NCBI RefSeq assembly: GCF_030936135.1
Contig: NC_082596.1
Location: 95,278,449 to 95,342,448 of the forward strand
Direction of reading: 5' to 3'
Length of the DNA stretch: 64,000 nt
Source: Gavia stellata
Taxonomy: Eukaryota > Chordata > Aves > Gaviiformes > Gaviidae
Shown here piece by piece: positions 53,101 through 61,169 of the stretch. Made by a program: the position numbers and the translations under genes. Position 1 is the stretch's first letter, and every line of letters begins with the position of its first letter. Under the pieces are notes generated by a model, which saw only the letters and a list, made by a program, of their open reading frames with translations, was not told the DNA's origin and searched no databases.

Positions 53101-56100
53101 TTTCTATACAACTTTATAAAAATGGTAATACTAACATACAGTTTGGGTTTTTTTTCTTTGTATCACAGGCTCACACTGAGTATAGTAATATTATGGCTTT
53201 AGGGAGAAATTAGTTTAAAATAAATCCAGAGACCTTGATTGGAATTTTTGGAAACTAGTGATAGATATGGTTTCAATCTAGCAAGCTCCATGAACAAAAG
53301 CAGTATGCATATGATCATCTGGACGGAATTCAGATATTGAATACGTCTGTATGAAGTTGCGTCTTCTTTAATCCTTTGCTTGATTAAGACCATAGAGCTT
53401 TTTGGTTTCCTCTTTGAATTCTTGCAGTGTCTGAGCAAAATTTCCTAATACTGCAGCTCGTTTGGTGAATGTCAGGGAATGATCGCGCATATCTGAGTTT
53501 CTTGGTGCCATTCCTTACAGAAAAGAAACAGTTTGTGAAAATCGCCACACACACTGGCATTGCTTTCAGTCTTCGGTTGGTCTTGGAGAGAGCAGAGCTG
53601 AATTATCGGGGAGACTCGAGCAGTTTTCCTCCCTACAGATGTTGAATCTGTACCTCTTACATGAGTGTTTTGGCGGACATCACTTTCCAGAAGGAATGGA
53701 CATCTTTACATGTTCGCTCTATCCCAAAAGCGGAACAGCAGCAAACCGCTAAGAAAGGGGTGGTCATTGAAAGAGCGCTCTCGAAAAGCCATATAAGCAG
53801 ATACTTTACTAACAAGTGTCACTTCAGGCAGTGAATTTTTGTTGGGTGGTTATTGCTTTGTTGCTGGTTTTTCCCCTCTCTTAGTATCAACCACAAAAGA
53901 AAGGAACAAAGGTACAACAGCCGGTTTTTACAAAGGAAATACATCTGATGGAAAGAAACACAGAGGTACTCTGTTACTGTGATAAAATGCAATGCAGAAA
54001 TACTAACTGGTCCTGCGAGTTCAGTTGGTTATCTTTATTTTCTTGTCTTTTAAACGTATGAAGTGCAATACGTTGTCTGCAGCGTATGTTCCGGCAGCTC
54101 TGGGTACCTTTGGTCCGCAGCAAGTCCTCAGAGACGGTGCAGCGGCGCACGTGCAGGGTGGCTACGGGGAGGTCAGTCAGTTTTCCGTGCCCGCTCACTG
54201 CTTGGCTGCTCCGTTGGGCGTTTGTCCGCTTGAAACTGCACTGGGATCACTTACCATTGGTTACACAGAAGCCCCACAAGAGCCACAACATGGGAATTAG
54301 CCGAAATTCAAGCAGGCAGTCGCTACTAGAGAGCTCCACACATCTAGTGCATCCCAGGATGCTTCTCCAGAAGTAAATACTCTTTTAAGTGAAATGCTTC
54401 TATCATGAAGGCATAAGAAACGGTTTTTGGAAGCTTTCACCAAAACGCACATGAAGCAAATTGGAAGTTGCTTTGGAGGCATGAGCGTGTTCAGTGAAGT
54501 GTTTTTCCTCTGTGTGCTTCGGCACTTCTTCATGTTGCTGTCGAAAGCAGAAGTAAGAGCCCGCTGCCAGTAAAGCCGTTGTGGCGTCTCCGGCTCGGCA
54601 ATCCCCTCTGCAGCGTGTTTAATGTCATAGCAGAGCGTGACGGTGTGAACTTCTTGTCAGGGCTTCAGGGCTGAGGAGATGAACCTGAAAGAAATGTTTG
54701 CTGTTTTGGGGGCTTGTCTGCAATGAGCCTTTTGACTCCACCTCCTCTCTTAGTGAAATCAGGTCAGTGGAAACTATTTCTAGCGAGCGTGTGCCAGACT
54801 CCTCCGCGGGATTACCTAAGGTCAGGCAGGCTCTGCTTGGCAGACGTCTTTTCTCTCACAAGCATCGACGCTTGCTCAGTGCAGAAGCCAGCCTGTGATA
54901 CGGGGAGGATCCCCACAGCAGGCTACAGCCGATGCTAACATCTTTACTTCCACTCGCCTGTGCTTCTGGGCAGATTTATTATGTTGGGGCGAGCCGTCTT
55001 TAAAAATGACATTAACTGGTACGTTTTCATTTGGAAGGTTTAATTAAGGGGGTAACCCCCTCTGTTGAGCATTCTCTGTAAACTGTTGCATCTTTGTCTT
55101 GTGTTATTTTTCAAGGCATCTAACGTAACGTAAAGACAGTTTGTGGGTTTTTGTTTTTTTTAATTTGTTGAAACTTCCTATTTCATACTGACTCCCTGGG
55201 ACAATTTCTTCATTTTTATTTTTTTTTATTATTATTATTAAAAGTTGGCCACTGTGGTTTGTGTGTAGGAGGTACAATGCAGCTACAACCTGAGATTAAA
55301 CTCTTAGCCAACATATAAAACATAGAGGGGGGTGGAAAAATCACACCACAGGTAAAACTAATTCTGTGCTTCTGTGCTAGTTTGTAACTGTAGTGGATGT
55401 AGAGGATGTAGAATCACAGCACATGGCGTGTAGCTGCAAAGCGATGGAAAGTGTTCAAATACCATCGAGTTCAAGTCACTCAGGCTTCTTAAATATGTGT
55501 TTTATTTCAAACGCCCTGTTTGGGGTAGATCTCCATGCTTTGTCTGTAAATGCAAGTATAGTAGGTAGATTTTGTTTTTAAATTCAACCTAATAATTTGC
55601 CCCACTCCCAATAACCCGTGCATCTCAAAATTTGGGAGGAAGAAAGATGATTGGAAGTTTTATAGCTTTGTTAACTCCCCTTCTTGTTTGTGGCACTCTG
55701 GCTTTTTCCAGTAGAGTCTAAGATTTAAAATACCATGTCAGAAACAGTTGACTATATGTGATATGATGCTGTATTTCAGAAACAGTTGACTATATGTGAT
55801 ATGATGCTGTATTTTACATATTAACTTGCTCAACGTTTTATTGCTGTTTAAAATTAGAGGTTACCTGAAAGGCTGGACGGAAATGACAATTCAATACTCT
55901 GGTATTGCCAAGTTTTAATAATCAAAACTCAAGTGTATATTTAGGAAATTATGATACTAATTTTTTCCCCTAAATTAAATTTATTTTTCTTCTCTAACTT
56001 TTAATATTGATTCAGGACTTGTGTCCTCATGCATTCGCTTGCAGATATGGGGGAAAGGGCTATTATTTTTCATTCTAAAGAAACAAAAACAGTCTTAGAC

Positions 56101-59100
56101 TTGCTCTGTGTGTGTGCGCGTGATGAGGAGAGATTGGCGAGTCCCCAGGGAGGAGTGGGATGGGTGGGGGGCCCCCCCCACCCCAAAGGGGTGCCAGAAG
56201 ACGACAGAGCTCCAGCACTGCTATTGCTTGGTTGTGCGCTGCCCTTCCCTGCAGCGAAGGCTTGGTCCCCCAGTGAGATCAAGTCCGTGGGGGAACGGTA
56301 GACAGGTGAGGGAGGAGGAAGATGCTCCCTGTTCACCTGAAACCTTGCTTACCCTTTGTGTGAAGCGTTTAATGATACCTAATACTGATCTTGTGAAAGA
56401 TTCAGAGGGTGTCATCCCATTGCCACTGCACAGCAGGTTTCCACCTTCCCGAGTAGGGTACGGGAGAGATATGTAGATGTGCAATACGGTGACGGCAGGA
56501 GAGAGAACTGAAGGTATCTCAAATGCACTTGGTGGGTCTCCCTCCCTCCCACCCACGGTGTCAGCAGCGTCACTTCTGAGCTCCCTTGTCTCCTCTGGAG
56601 TCGGGATGCGAGGGAGGCAGACCGTCCGTCCTTGCTGATGAAAGCGCGGGAGAGGCTGACTTCTTCTGCCGGGTTACAACGCACCGTCAATGAGGCAATG
56701 AATTCCTAATATAGATGAAGAGAACCTCTCTCTTCTTGGTGTTTATACATTGTATGACTTCAGTGCAGGCTGCACTTTGGCTTCCCTTGGTTAATCAGCG
56801 CGTCGGGATTGCTTTCATTGTGGTTATCTCTGATTTACGGTGGGGGGGCCAATTCTTTAAGACAAGTGTCTAAATTTAGGCACTTAAAGGCATACGGTTT
56901 TGGCTCTGAGCCTGAGGTTTAAAGTTACCCACTTCAATAGTGACATAAAGTGCTTGCCGTAAGAAACACATGCAACAAATTGAACCAATTTGGAACAAGT
57001 GTTAGTGTTCACCCGTAAAGCTAAAGGTCAAGCACTGACAAAATAAAAATCTATGTTTATTGCAGCAGAACTGCTGGTTCGCTGACAGCCTCTGTCTCTC
57101 TTAAGGATTAAAAAAATCTGCTTTTTCATATGCTTAAAGGATTGGGATTTATGTGTCTTCGAAAGCAAAGCTAAATTTTGTCTGAATGGGAAAATCTACT
57201 TTGAGAAATAGGATGTTGAAGATAATGGTGAAAACAGCTTATAAATATCTTTTCTTGAACGATGGAATAAAAATTAGAATTACTATTTCACAGTATTGGA
57301 GTTGTCTGGAAGGTGAAATGTCATTGTGGAATTTGTCCATTCCTTAGCTGCAGTCAGTGGTCTAGGTGACCCAAGGAGAGCTGCTGTACAAACCCTTCTG
57401 TGACAGTTGTATTCCAGATCTGTGTATATTTAAGCTTGTTCTGGATTTTATGTGCAAGCTTTTTTACTGACGTTTCAAGTAGAGACTGCTGAAACGATAA
57501 AAATAGTTTCTGATTAAGAAATTGGCTGATACTGCATGTTCTCTGGTTTTGGGTAGAAAATGCAGATTACTCTACCCACGCAGAATTACATGTGGACTCT
57601 TGAAAAAGATCAGCTATATTTAGTATTTTTTAAAAAAAAAAAAGACCCCTTATGAGGAAAGAATGTCTTTTTCTACTATTCTTGTGTTTACCATACTCAG
57701 CATATTAATTATCTTGAAAATCAGTTTGATTTATCATAGTGGGATAATCAGATTGCAAACAGTTTATCTTAGCCATTGGGTTTACATTTGACTGTAACCA
57801 GTACGTCGATTTAGTCGAGGATGATTCAGAATCTCTTGAAAATCTCTGCAGAACATGAATATTTGACTGTTATTTTAGACAGAGATATCATTGAATGTAA
57901 CTTTCCCTTTTTTTTTCTTACCTTGAGAAATCGGTGGGGAAAATACAGTGATCGTACTAAAAAAAAAAAAAAGCCTCCAGCTTTTTTTCTTTTATTGAAT
58001 TGCAGAAAATATATTACAATATTTCAAATGAATAGCCGTACTATTTGGAGCGGCCTTATTGAACATAGTGGCTATTCCTACGCTTCTTGTTTGCTTGGCC
58101 CCAAAGCTGCTGGGTTGTTGTAGCCTGTAAACGTGTCTCAGGTACAGCTAGATCATGTTTTTTGGGAGGCTCCAGATCCCACATGCCCAAATACTCCCAG
58201 CTGGATGGTGCATCTTGGACAGGCTATCCACAAGGCAGTTGCATGGCCAAGAAGCAAGTGGGAAACTCTGCTGTGCTGACAGCTCTTCTGGTATTTACGC
58301 ATAGTCCTAATTGATAGGGCTATTCATGTGGGGAAAGAAGCGTGTGTATCTGCAGAGTCGACATTTTTTTAGGGCGCCGAGGAGACAGACAATAGGAGAG
58401 GAACAGTAAGAAGAGCCAGAGTTGTGTTACAGCAGCATCGCTGTATTCTAGTGTTGCATCGTAGGGGGCTTGAATGTGGTCTTTGCCTGAAAGGATGCCC
58501 CGTGGACTGCAGAAGCTGGTATTCCCTGGGGGTGCGATTTCTTCTGAATTGCAGTTTGCACTGCTGTGGGATGGGGGGACATGAAATAAGGCTTTGTGCG
58601 CACTTAGCAATTAAAAATTCCAGAGCAAGTTACTGTGGGGTTGTTTTGAACCAAGGCAATTGTCTTATGCCTGAGTTCCTCCTTCAGTTTTAATTGGATG
58701 TTTTCCACTTGTTGCTAATACAGTTATGCCTTTTAAAGGGATAAAGACATCCAGTAAAAAAGTTGGGAATAATTTGTATTACAAGGCATGTAACTGTTGT
58801 TTCTGTCTTTATTATAGTCCGCTGATGATAATTACACAGAAGATCACAACACTTGCATGCCAGTTGCATGATGGTAAGAAAAGGAATCTCTTCCCATGGC
58901 CTGAAGACAGCCTTTTTTATTCCAGCGCAGTCTGTGGTTGAGTTACGGAGTGGATGGATGTAGTTCAGCAAGTTGCTCCAAATGAAGAAGGAAGAATGCT
59001 TTGTTGAGGAAAACGAGAAACTTCAAGTTTTGACCAGTTCTCTAGGATCAAACTGTCTTTGCAGTAACGAAGACAACTGTTTTCCACTTTGGGGGCTCTG

Positions 59101-61169
59101 CTTCCTTGGGGCCCAATTTGGGTTTTAGCTAGTACCAGCATCCGCTCTTTAGATGCTACAGTGCATTTCCATTAAGCTCTCTGAAGCTGTTCTTGATTCT
59201 CAAAAATCAAGAGTTTGATACATAGGTTCAGTCATCAATGTCAGTGTAGCAAAAATATGCTATCACTGATGTATTCAGCGATAAGATACTCTGTCAGTTG
59301 TGAGAGATGGAATTCCGTAGCTTTTTCCCAGCGCAGGGAGAAGCACAGCGGCAAGCAAAATAACATTGTCTTTGGTCTTGTGCTGTGCTGTGACAAAGAG
59401 CATTATTATTTCCCAGTAAAATGCCTGTGTCTAGTACAGTGCAAAGACTAGAAATGTCAGTTGTCATCAGTACCGTTATTACTCATGTCTCCTGTTGTTG
59501 CAGGGTGAACTTCTAATGGTCCGAGGCCCGTTGCATTATAAGCTGTGGGTGACTAACTAAGTAGCCTGCTGTACAGAGTTGTTATGAGCTAGGATTTAGG
59601 TGATGGCCACGCCACAGACGGCAGGGTCTGGCACTGTTCGCAAGCCAACTTTGCACAAGTGCAAAGTCTGATGCTTTTAGCTGGCTATGATGGGTGCGGC
59701 TTGAAGCCCTGCGTGGGCTAATTGACCTTGTCGTTGACGCTCATGTTGCTGGGGCTTCTCTGCTTCTGTTATTTAAGCTAGCCAGCTCAGGTATCGCTGC
59801 GTGCCACAGTGGTGTGCAGCCTAGATGCACACCTAGAATGTTGTAGGTAAACGAACAGACAGAAAGGAAAAGATAACAGCAGAGGCAGGAGCATTTTAAG
59901 CAAACCAGAAATCCTGCAGACTAATGATGGTGGAAAAGGCTCATTACGTTGTGAACATCCATGTATGGAGCAGTTGATCAAACGGAGGCAGCTTGCAGTT
60001 CAAGCATCAGCGGCAAATCTCTATTTGTAAAAATTTAACGCAGCTGCCCGTAAATGGAAACAGACAAACGAAATACCCAGCCCTTTAAGTAATTAAGTGC
60101 TTAATTGTTTCCCTGGAACTCGCGCCCTCCCAGTATTTACAAACTGAAATAGTGGAGAGAGAATGGAAATGAGCAGCTTATCAGCAGTCTTTTTAGGAAA
60201 TGGGTCTTGTGTGTGTGTATTGGTAATTACGGCCAGTACGTTTAGAAGGGTAGTGTTAATTGATGCCAAGCCCCTGGCCGTGTGAAGATGTATATATGCA
60301 TGCGCAGCACCCAGAGCTGTGACTCATGCGGCGGTGAGTTGTTCTGCTGAAGCGGGTGGCCTCCTCACAGTATGCGCAGCTAAAGCTTCGGAGTGCAGGT
60401 TCTGAGATATTTCCTGTGAGCGGCATCTGTTTACGTGCTGGCCGTCATACAAGATTTTTCCATAGTTTTCCTGGGACAGCGAGTCGGTGCTCTACCTCTG
60501 GCCCCAAAGGTCTCATGCACTCAACAGGAGGTCGCCCTTCCAGTCAGGACCTCGTACAATTCCCGATTATTACTGATGTATGTGTTTAGGCTTGCTCCAG
60601 CAGCAGGCAGCCAGCCTGCTTGTTCACACCAGTGGAGCTTCTGTTTCCTGAGAGCCCATTTCTCTTCCACTGCCCGCTCCTCCTGCTGTGAAACGTTCCA
60701 TTTCTCACCAAGGAGCCAGCGGGACGCTTGCGCTTAAATGAGCCAGCGGCTTCTGGGAACAGAGGATTTTTCCAGCCCAGGACTGTTAGTAGAGGCTGCT
60801 GGGGGTCGCTGCCGGTTGGTGGCATTGCGAGTTGCATTGTGTGTGTGGGAATGCTATGGCTGCTCTTCCTGAAAGCGTAGCGAGGCTGAGAAAGGGGGAA
60901 TGAGGTAAGGAACTGGGTAGAGAGGTAGGGGAGAACATGAATGTACTTGACCTAAAAGTTAGGAATTGAGCTGTGTTACAACTGCCTGTGACAAAGGAAT
61001 CTTGAAGCTTATGGCTTTAGAAAGTTATCTGTGGGATGCAAACATAAAGCTTTGGGGTTAGTTTTCACTGTTTGGCTTTTGGAAAGATCTAACTTGGCTT
61101 TTCTTTCCCTCTAGGAATAGGGCGACAAGCTGAGGAACTCACTGCTGAGCAAAATCGGCTTGCTGTAAA
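20066..61169 (+). CDS. MBOAT1: MBOAT1, lysophospholipid acyltransferase 1, 5' part of a spliced gene (6 coding exons, partial at 3' end)
   Basis: Joined coding sequence: 20066-20155, 44806-44951, 45556-45633, 49476-49571, 58818-58873, 61115-61169 (521 nt, 173 codons plus 2 nt). The family is the membrane-bound O-acyltransferases. MBOAT1 (LPEAT1) is an ER multi-pass enzyme that transfers an acyl group, typically oleoyl, from acyl-CoA to lysophosphatidylethanolamine or lysophosphatidylserine in the Lands remodelling cycle. Seen: an N-terminal [12 protein letters not shown] block followed by GIPLDQ, hydrophobic segments at about residues 31-51, 64-96 and 106-126, then [11 protein letters not shown] and [15 protein letters not shown], all in the order known for MBOAT1. 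GIPLDQ and [19 protein letters not shown] favour MBOAT1 over the paralogue MBOAT2. Every junction keeps phase with canonical GT-AG sites. The vertebrate protein is close to 500 residues, so about one third is here. The catalytic Asn and the His of the WHG motif are encoded downstream of the window. Confidence 0.95.
23337..23462. repeat. Diverged tandem repeat, period 87
   Basis: 23337-23375 and 23424-23462 align without gaps over 39 positions with 29 matches; both start TCATGTA. All ten differences are transitions. A T-rich stretch precedes each copy. Confidence 0.65.
37721..37846 (-). mobile_element. CR1 LINE fragment, 3' end only (antisense in intron 1)
   Basis: The + strand reads AGAATCACAGAATCATTAAG..TTGGAAAAGACCTGTAAGATCATCAAGTCCAACC..CCATGCCCACTAAACCATG, which is the reverse complement of the avian CR1 3' end. 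It stops after CACACGTTCCTTGAAC, about 125 nt from the 3' end, so it is a 5'-truncated insertion with no coding content. Confidence 0.93.
40697..40754 (-). mobile_element. CR1 LINE fragment, 58 nt (antisense in intron 1)
   Basis: Only the extreme 3' end of avian CR1 is present: AGAATCACAGAATCACTAAG, GGTTGGAAAAGACCCGTAAG and ATCATCAAGTCCAACCATG. A very short 5'-truncated copy. Confidence 0.9.
41671..41779. repeat. AT-rich low-complexity tract beside the CR1 insertion
   Basis: About 110 nt made almost only of TTA/AAT/ATT units with many internal palindromes (TTAATATTAA). It ends about 17 nt before the sense CR1 copy. Confidence 0.85.
41796..42365 (+). mobile_element. CR1 LINE, 5'-truncated copy with ORF2 C-terminus (sense in intron 1)
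   Basis: About 570 nt comprising the end of CR1 ORF2 and the short 3' UTR. An uninterrupted 156-codon frame (41799-42269) shows the typical C-terminal blocks [54 protein letters not shown] and the end VDEALKDVV. The canonical CR1 tail follows: TTGGACTTTATGATC, then CCAACC and an ATTCTATTCTGTGAT-like 3' repeat at 42346-42364. Truncation begins about at 41796, next to an AT-rich tract. The reverse transcriptase and endonuclease domains are absent, so it cannot move on its own. The frame begins at an internal Met and is not a gene of the host. Confidence 0.95.
43256..43337 (+). repeat. 82-bp direct repeat, copy 1 (intron 1)
   Basis: About 82 nt that recur in intron 2 at 45015-45096 with roughly six substitutions and no gap. 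Contains the foldback AATAAGA-ATTG-TCTTATT (43285-43302) and a further AATAAGACA at 43328-43336. Confidence 0.9.
44806..44951 (+). CDS. MBOAT1: MBOAT1 coding exon 2 (residues 31-79, W79 split)
   Basis: Starts after the acceptor TTTTACAG and ends at donor TG|GTGAGT, phase 0 in and phase 2 out. It encodes [18 protein letters not shown], a first clear membrane segment, then a short polar loop (about residues 52-62) and [15 protein letters not shown], the start of the second membrane segment. The Trp codon is split TG|G with exon 3. The match to the MBOAT1 N-terminal membrane region is very close to what I remember of mammalian sequences. Intron 1 before it is 24,650 nt. The exon lies between two copies of an 82-bp direct repeat (43256-43337 and 45015-45096). 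Confidence 0.95.
44952..45555 (+). other. MBOAT1 intron 2 (604 nt)
   Basis: Short intron with GTGAGT donor and CAAG acceptor. It contains the second copy of the 82-bp repeat (45015-45096) and an A tract near 45136. Nothing else recognised. Confidence 0.9.
45015..45096 (+). repeat. 82-bp direct repeat, copy 2 (intron 2)
   Basis: Same orientation as the copy at 43256-43337, 1,759 nt downstream, on the other side of exon 2. The foldback arms are unchanged. Confidence 0.9.
45556..45633 (+). CDS. MBOAT1: MBOAT1 coding exon 3 (residues 80-104 plus split codons)
   Basis: A 78-nt exon between acceptor TTCAAG and donor AG|GTGAGC. Translation is [17 protein letters not shown] then MASIPNIH, flanked by the split Trp79 and split Arg105. 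It continues the hydrophobic region begun in exon 2, so residues 64-96 probably form one or two membrane passes. The acceptor AAG is weaker than CAG/TAG, but the polypyrimidine stretch TTTGTTGTCTTC precedes it and no alternative start in this frame fits the family. The exon length is divisible by three, so skipping it would keep the frame. Confidence 0.93.
45634..49475 (+). other. MBOAT1 intron 3 (3,842 nt)
   Basis: Bounded by GTGAGC and TTTTTAG. One minus-strand CR1 fragment lies at 48262-48387. No other feature could be supported. Confidence 0.88.
48262..48387 (-). mobile_element. CR1 LINE fragment, 3' end only (antisense in intron 3)
   Basis: Reverse complement of the avian CR1 3' end (CACAGAATCACAGAATCACT, GGTTGGAAAAGACCTGTAAG, CCACCATGCCCACTAAACCA). 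It breaks off after CACACGTTCCTTGAAT, the same CR1 position at which the 37721-37846 copy ends. A short rearranged stretch (CAAAGAACA) replaces CAACCCAACC. Confidence 0.93.
49476..49571 (+). CDS. MBOAT1: MBOAT1 coding exon 4 (residues 106-136 plus split codons)
   Basis: A 96-nt exon after acceptor GTTTTTAG, ending at donor GG|GTGAGT, phase 2 to phase 2. It encodes [20 protein letters not shown], a membrane segment, and then [11 protein letters not shown]. The block [12 protein letters not shown] followed by TTDFSG is one of the best conserved N-terminal landmarks separating MBOAT1 from MBOAT2, which has a different run here. Length is a multiple of three. Together with exon 3 it would be lost without frame change if skipped. 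It is followed immediately by a 9.2-kb intron whose 5' part is CpG-rich. Confidence 0.95.
49683..49706. repeat. 12-bp tandem duplication
   Basis: AAGCTTTTTCTA occurs twice head to tail at 49683-49694 and 49695-49706. Confidence 0.85.
49861..50235. promoter_or_regulatory. Intragenic CpG-rich patch in intron 4
   Basis: About 375 nt of high G+C with many CpGs, flanked on both sides by AT-rich intron and starting about 290 nt after exon 4. No recognisable coding content: long open frames on both strands reflect low stop frequency in GC-rich DNA. It could be an orphan CpG island or a GC-rich simple expansion. Confidence 0.45.
50625..50637. repeat. Homopolymer run of 13 G
   Basis: Thirteen consecutive G followed by AG, seen directly. 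Confidence 0.9.
51373..51728 (-). mobile_element. CR1 LINE fragment with ORF2 C-terminal end (antisense in intron 4)
   Basis: Reverse complement of CR1 from the 3' end into ORF2. On the minus strand the ORF2 blocks [31 protein letters not shown] and [16 protein letters not shown] are readable. Near its 3' end the 20-base string GGAAAAGACCTGTAAGACCA is present twice in tandem (51394-51413, 51414-51433). 5'-truncated, non-autonomous. Confidence 0.93.
53029..53067. repeat. Polypyrimidine (CT-rich) tract
   Basis: About 40 nt of nearly pure C/T (TTTCTCTCTC, TTTTTCTCTCTC and TTTCTTCTTC stretches) directly before a candidate splice acceptor at 53074-53075. Confidence 0.85.
55738..55814. repeat. Exact tandem duplication, 38-bp unit, two copies
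   Basis: The unit starting TCAGAAACAGTTGACTATAT is repeated exactly at 55738 and 55776, with identity running through 55814. Confidence 0.95.
58818..58873 (+). CDS. MBOAT1: MBOAT1 coding exon 5 (residues 138-155 plus split codons)
   Basis: A 56-nt exon after acceptor TTATTATAG and before donor G|GTAAGA, phase 2 in, phase 1 out. It completes Gly137 and reads [18 protein letters not shown], with Gly156 split into exon 6. The block [12 protein letters not shown] is a hallmark of MBOAT1/2. It precedes the EYLSY/AGP region that lies outside the window. In the alternative frame set by the upstream AUG at 20059, the stop TGA is at 58869-58871 within this exon. Confidence 0.95.
58874..61114 (+). other. 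MBOAT1 intron 5 (2,241 nt)
   Basis: Bounded by GTAAGA and CCCTCTAG. It holds two compact near-palindromes (59649-59666 and 60091-60106). No coding or repeat feature recognised. Confidence 0.85.
61115..61169 (+). CDS. MBOAT1: MBOAT1 coding exon 6 (residues 157-173 plus split codons)
   Basis: A 55-nt exon between acceptor TTTCCCTCTAG and donor AA|GTAAGA, phase 1 in and phase 2 out. It encodes the split Gly156 then [17 protein letters not shown] and the first two bases (AA) of a Lys, Asn or similar codon, Lys by family. This is the charged cytosolic loop between the TQKITTLA block and the EYLSY block. No exon coding for the expected next block (PS-LEYLSY ... AGPC) was found between 61170 and 64000, so intron 6 extends past the window. 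Confidence 0.93.

Larger units (their letters stand above)
49572..58817 (+). other. MBOAT1 intron 4 (9,246 nt)
   Basis: Bounded by GTGAGT and TTATAG. It contains a CpG-rich patch (49861-50235), a 13-base G run (50625-50637), a CR1 fragment (51373-51728), a possible 12-nt microexon (53076-53087), an exact 38-bp tandem duplication (55738-55814) and a G/C palindrome (56162-56184). No constitutive exon between exons 4 and 5 is needed by phase. Confidence 0.85.

Noticed and set aside
20066..61169. Assignment of the gene to the paralogue MBOAT2
   Set aside because: GIPLDQ with LHPLS in exon 1 and [19 protein letters not shown] in exon 4 match MBOAT1; MBOAT2 differs in these blocks.
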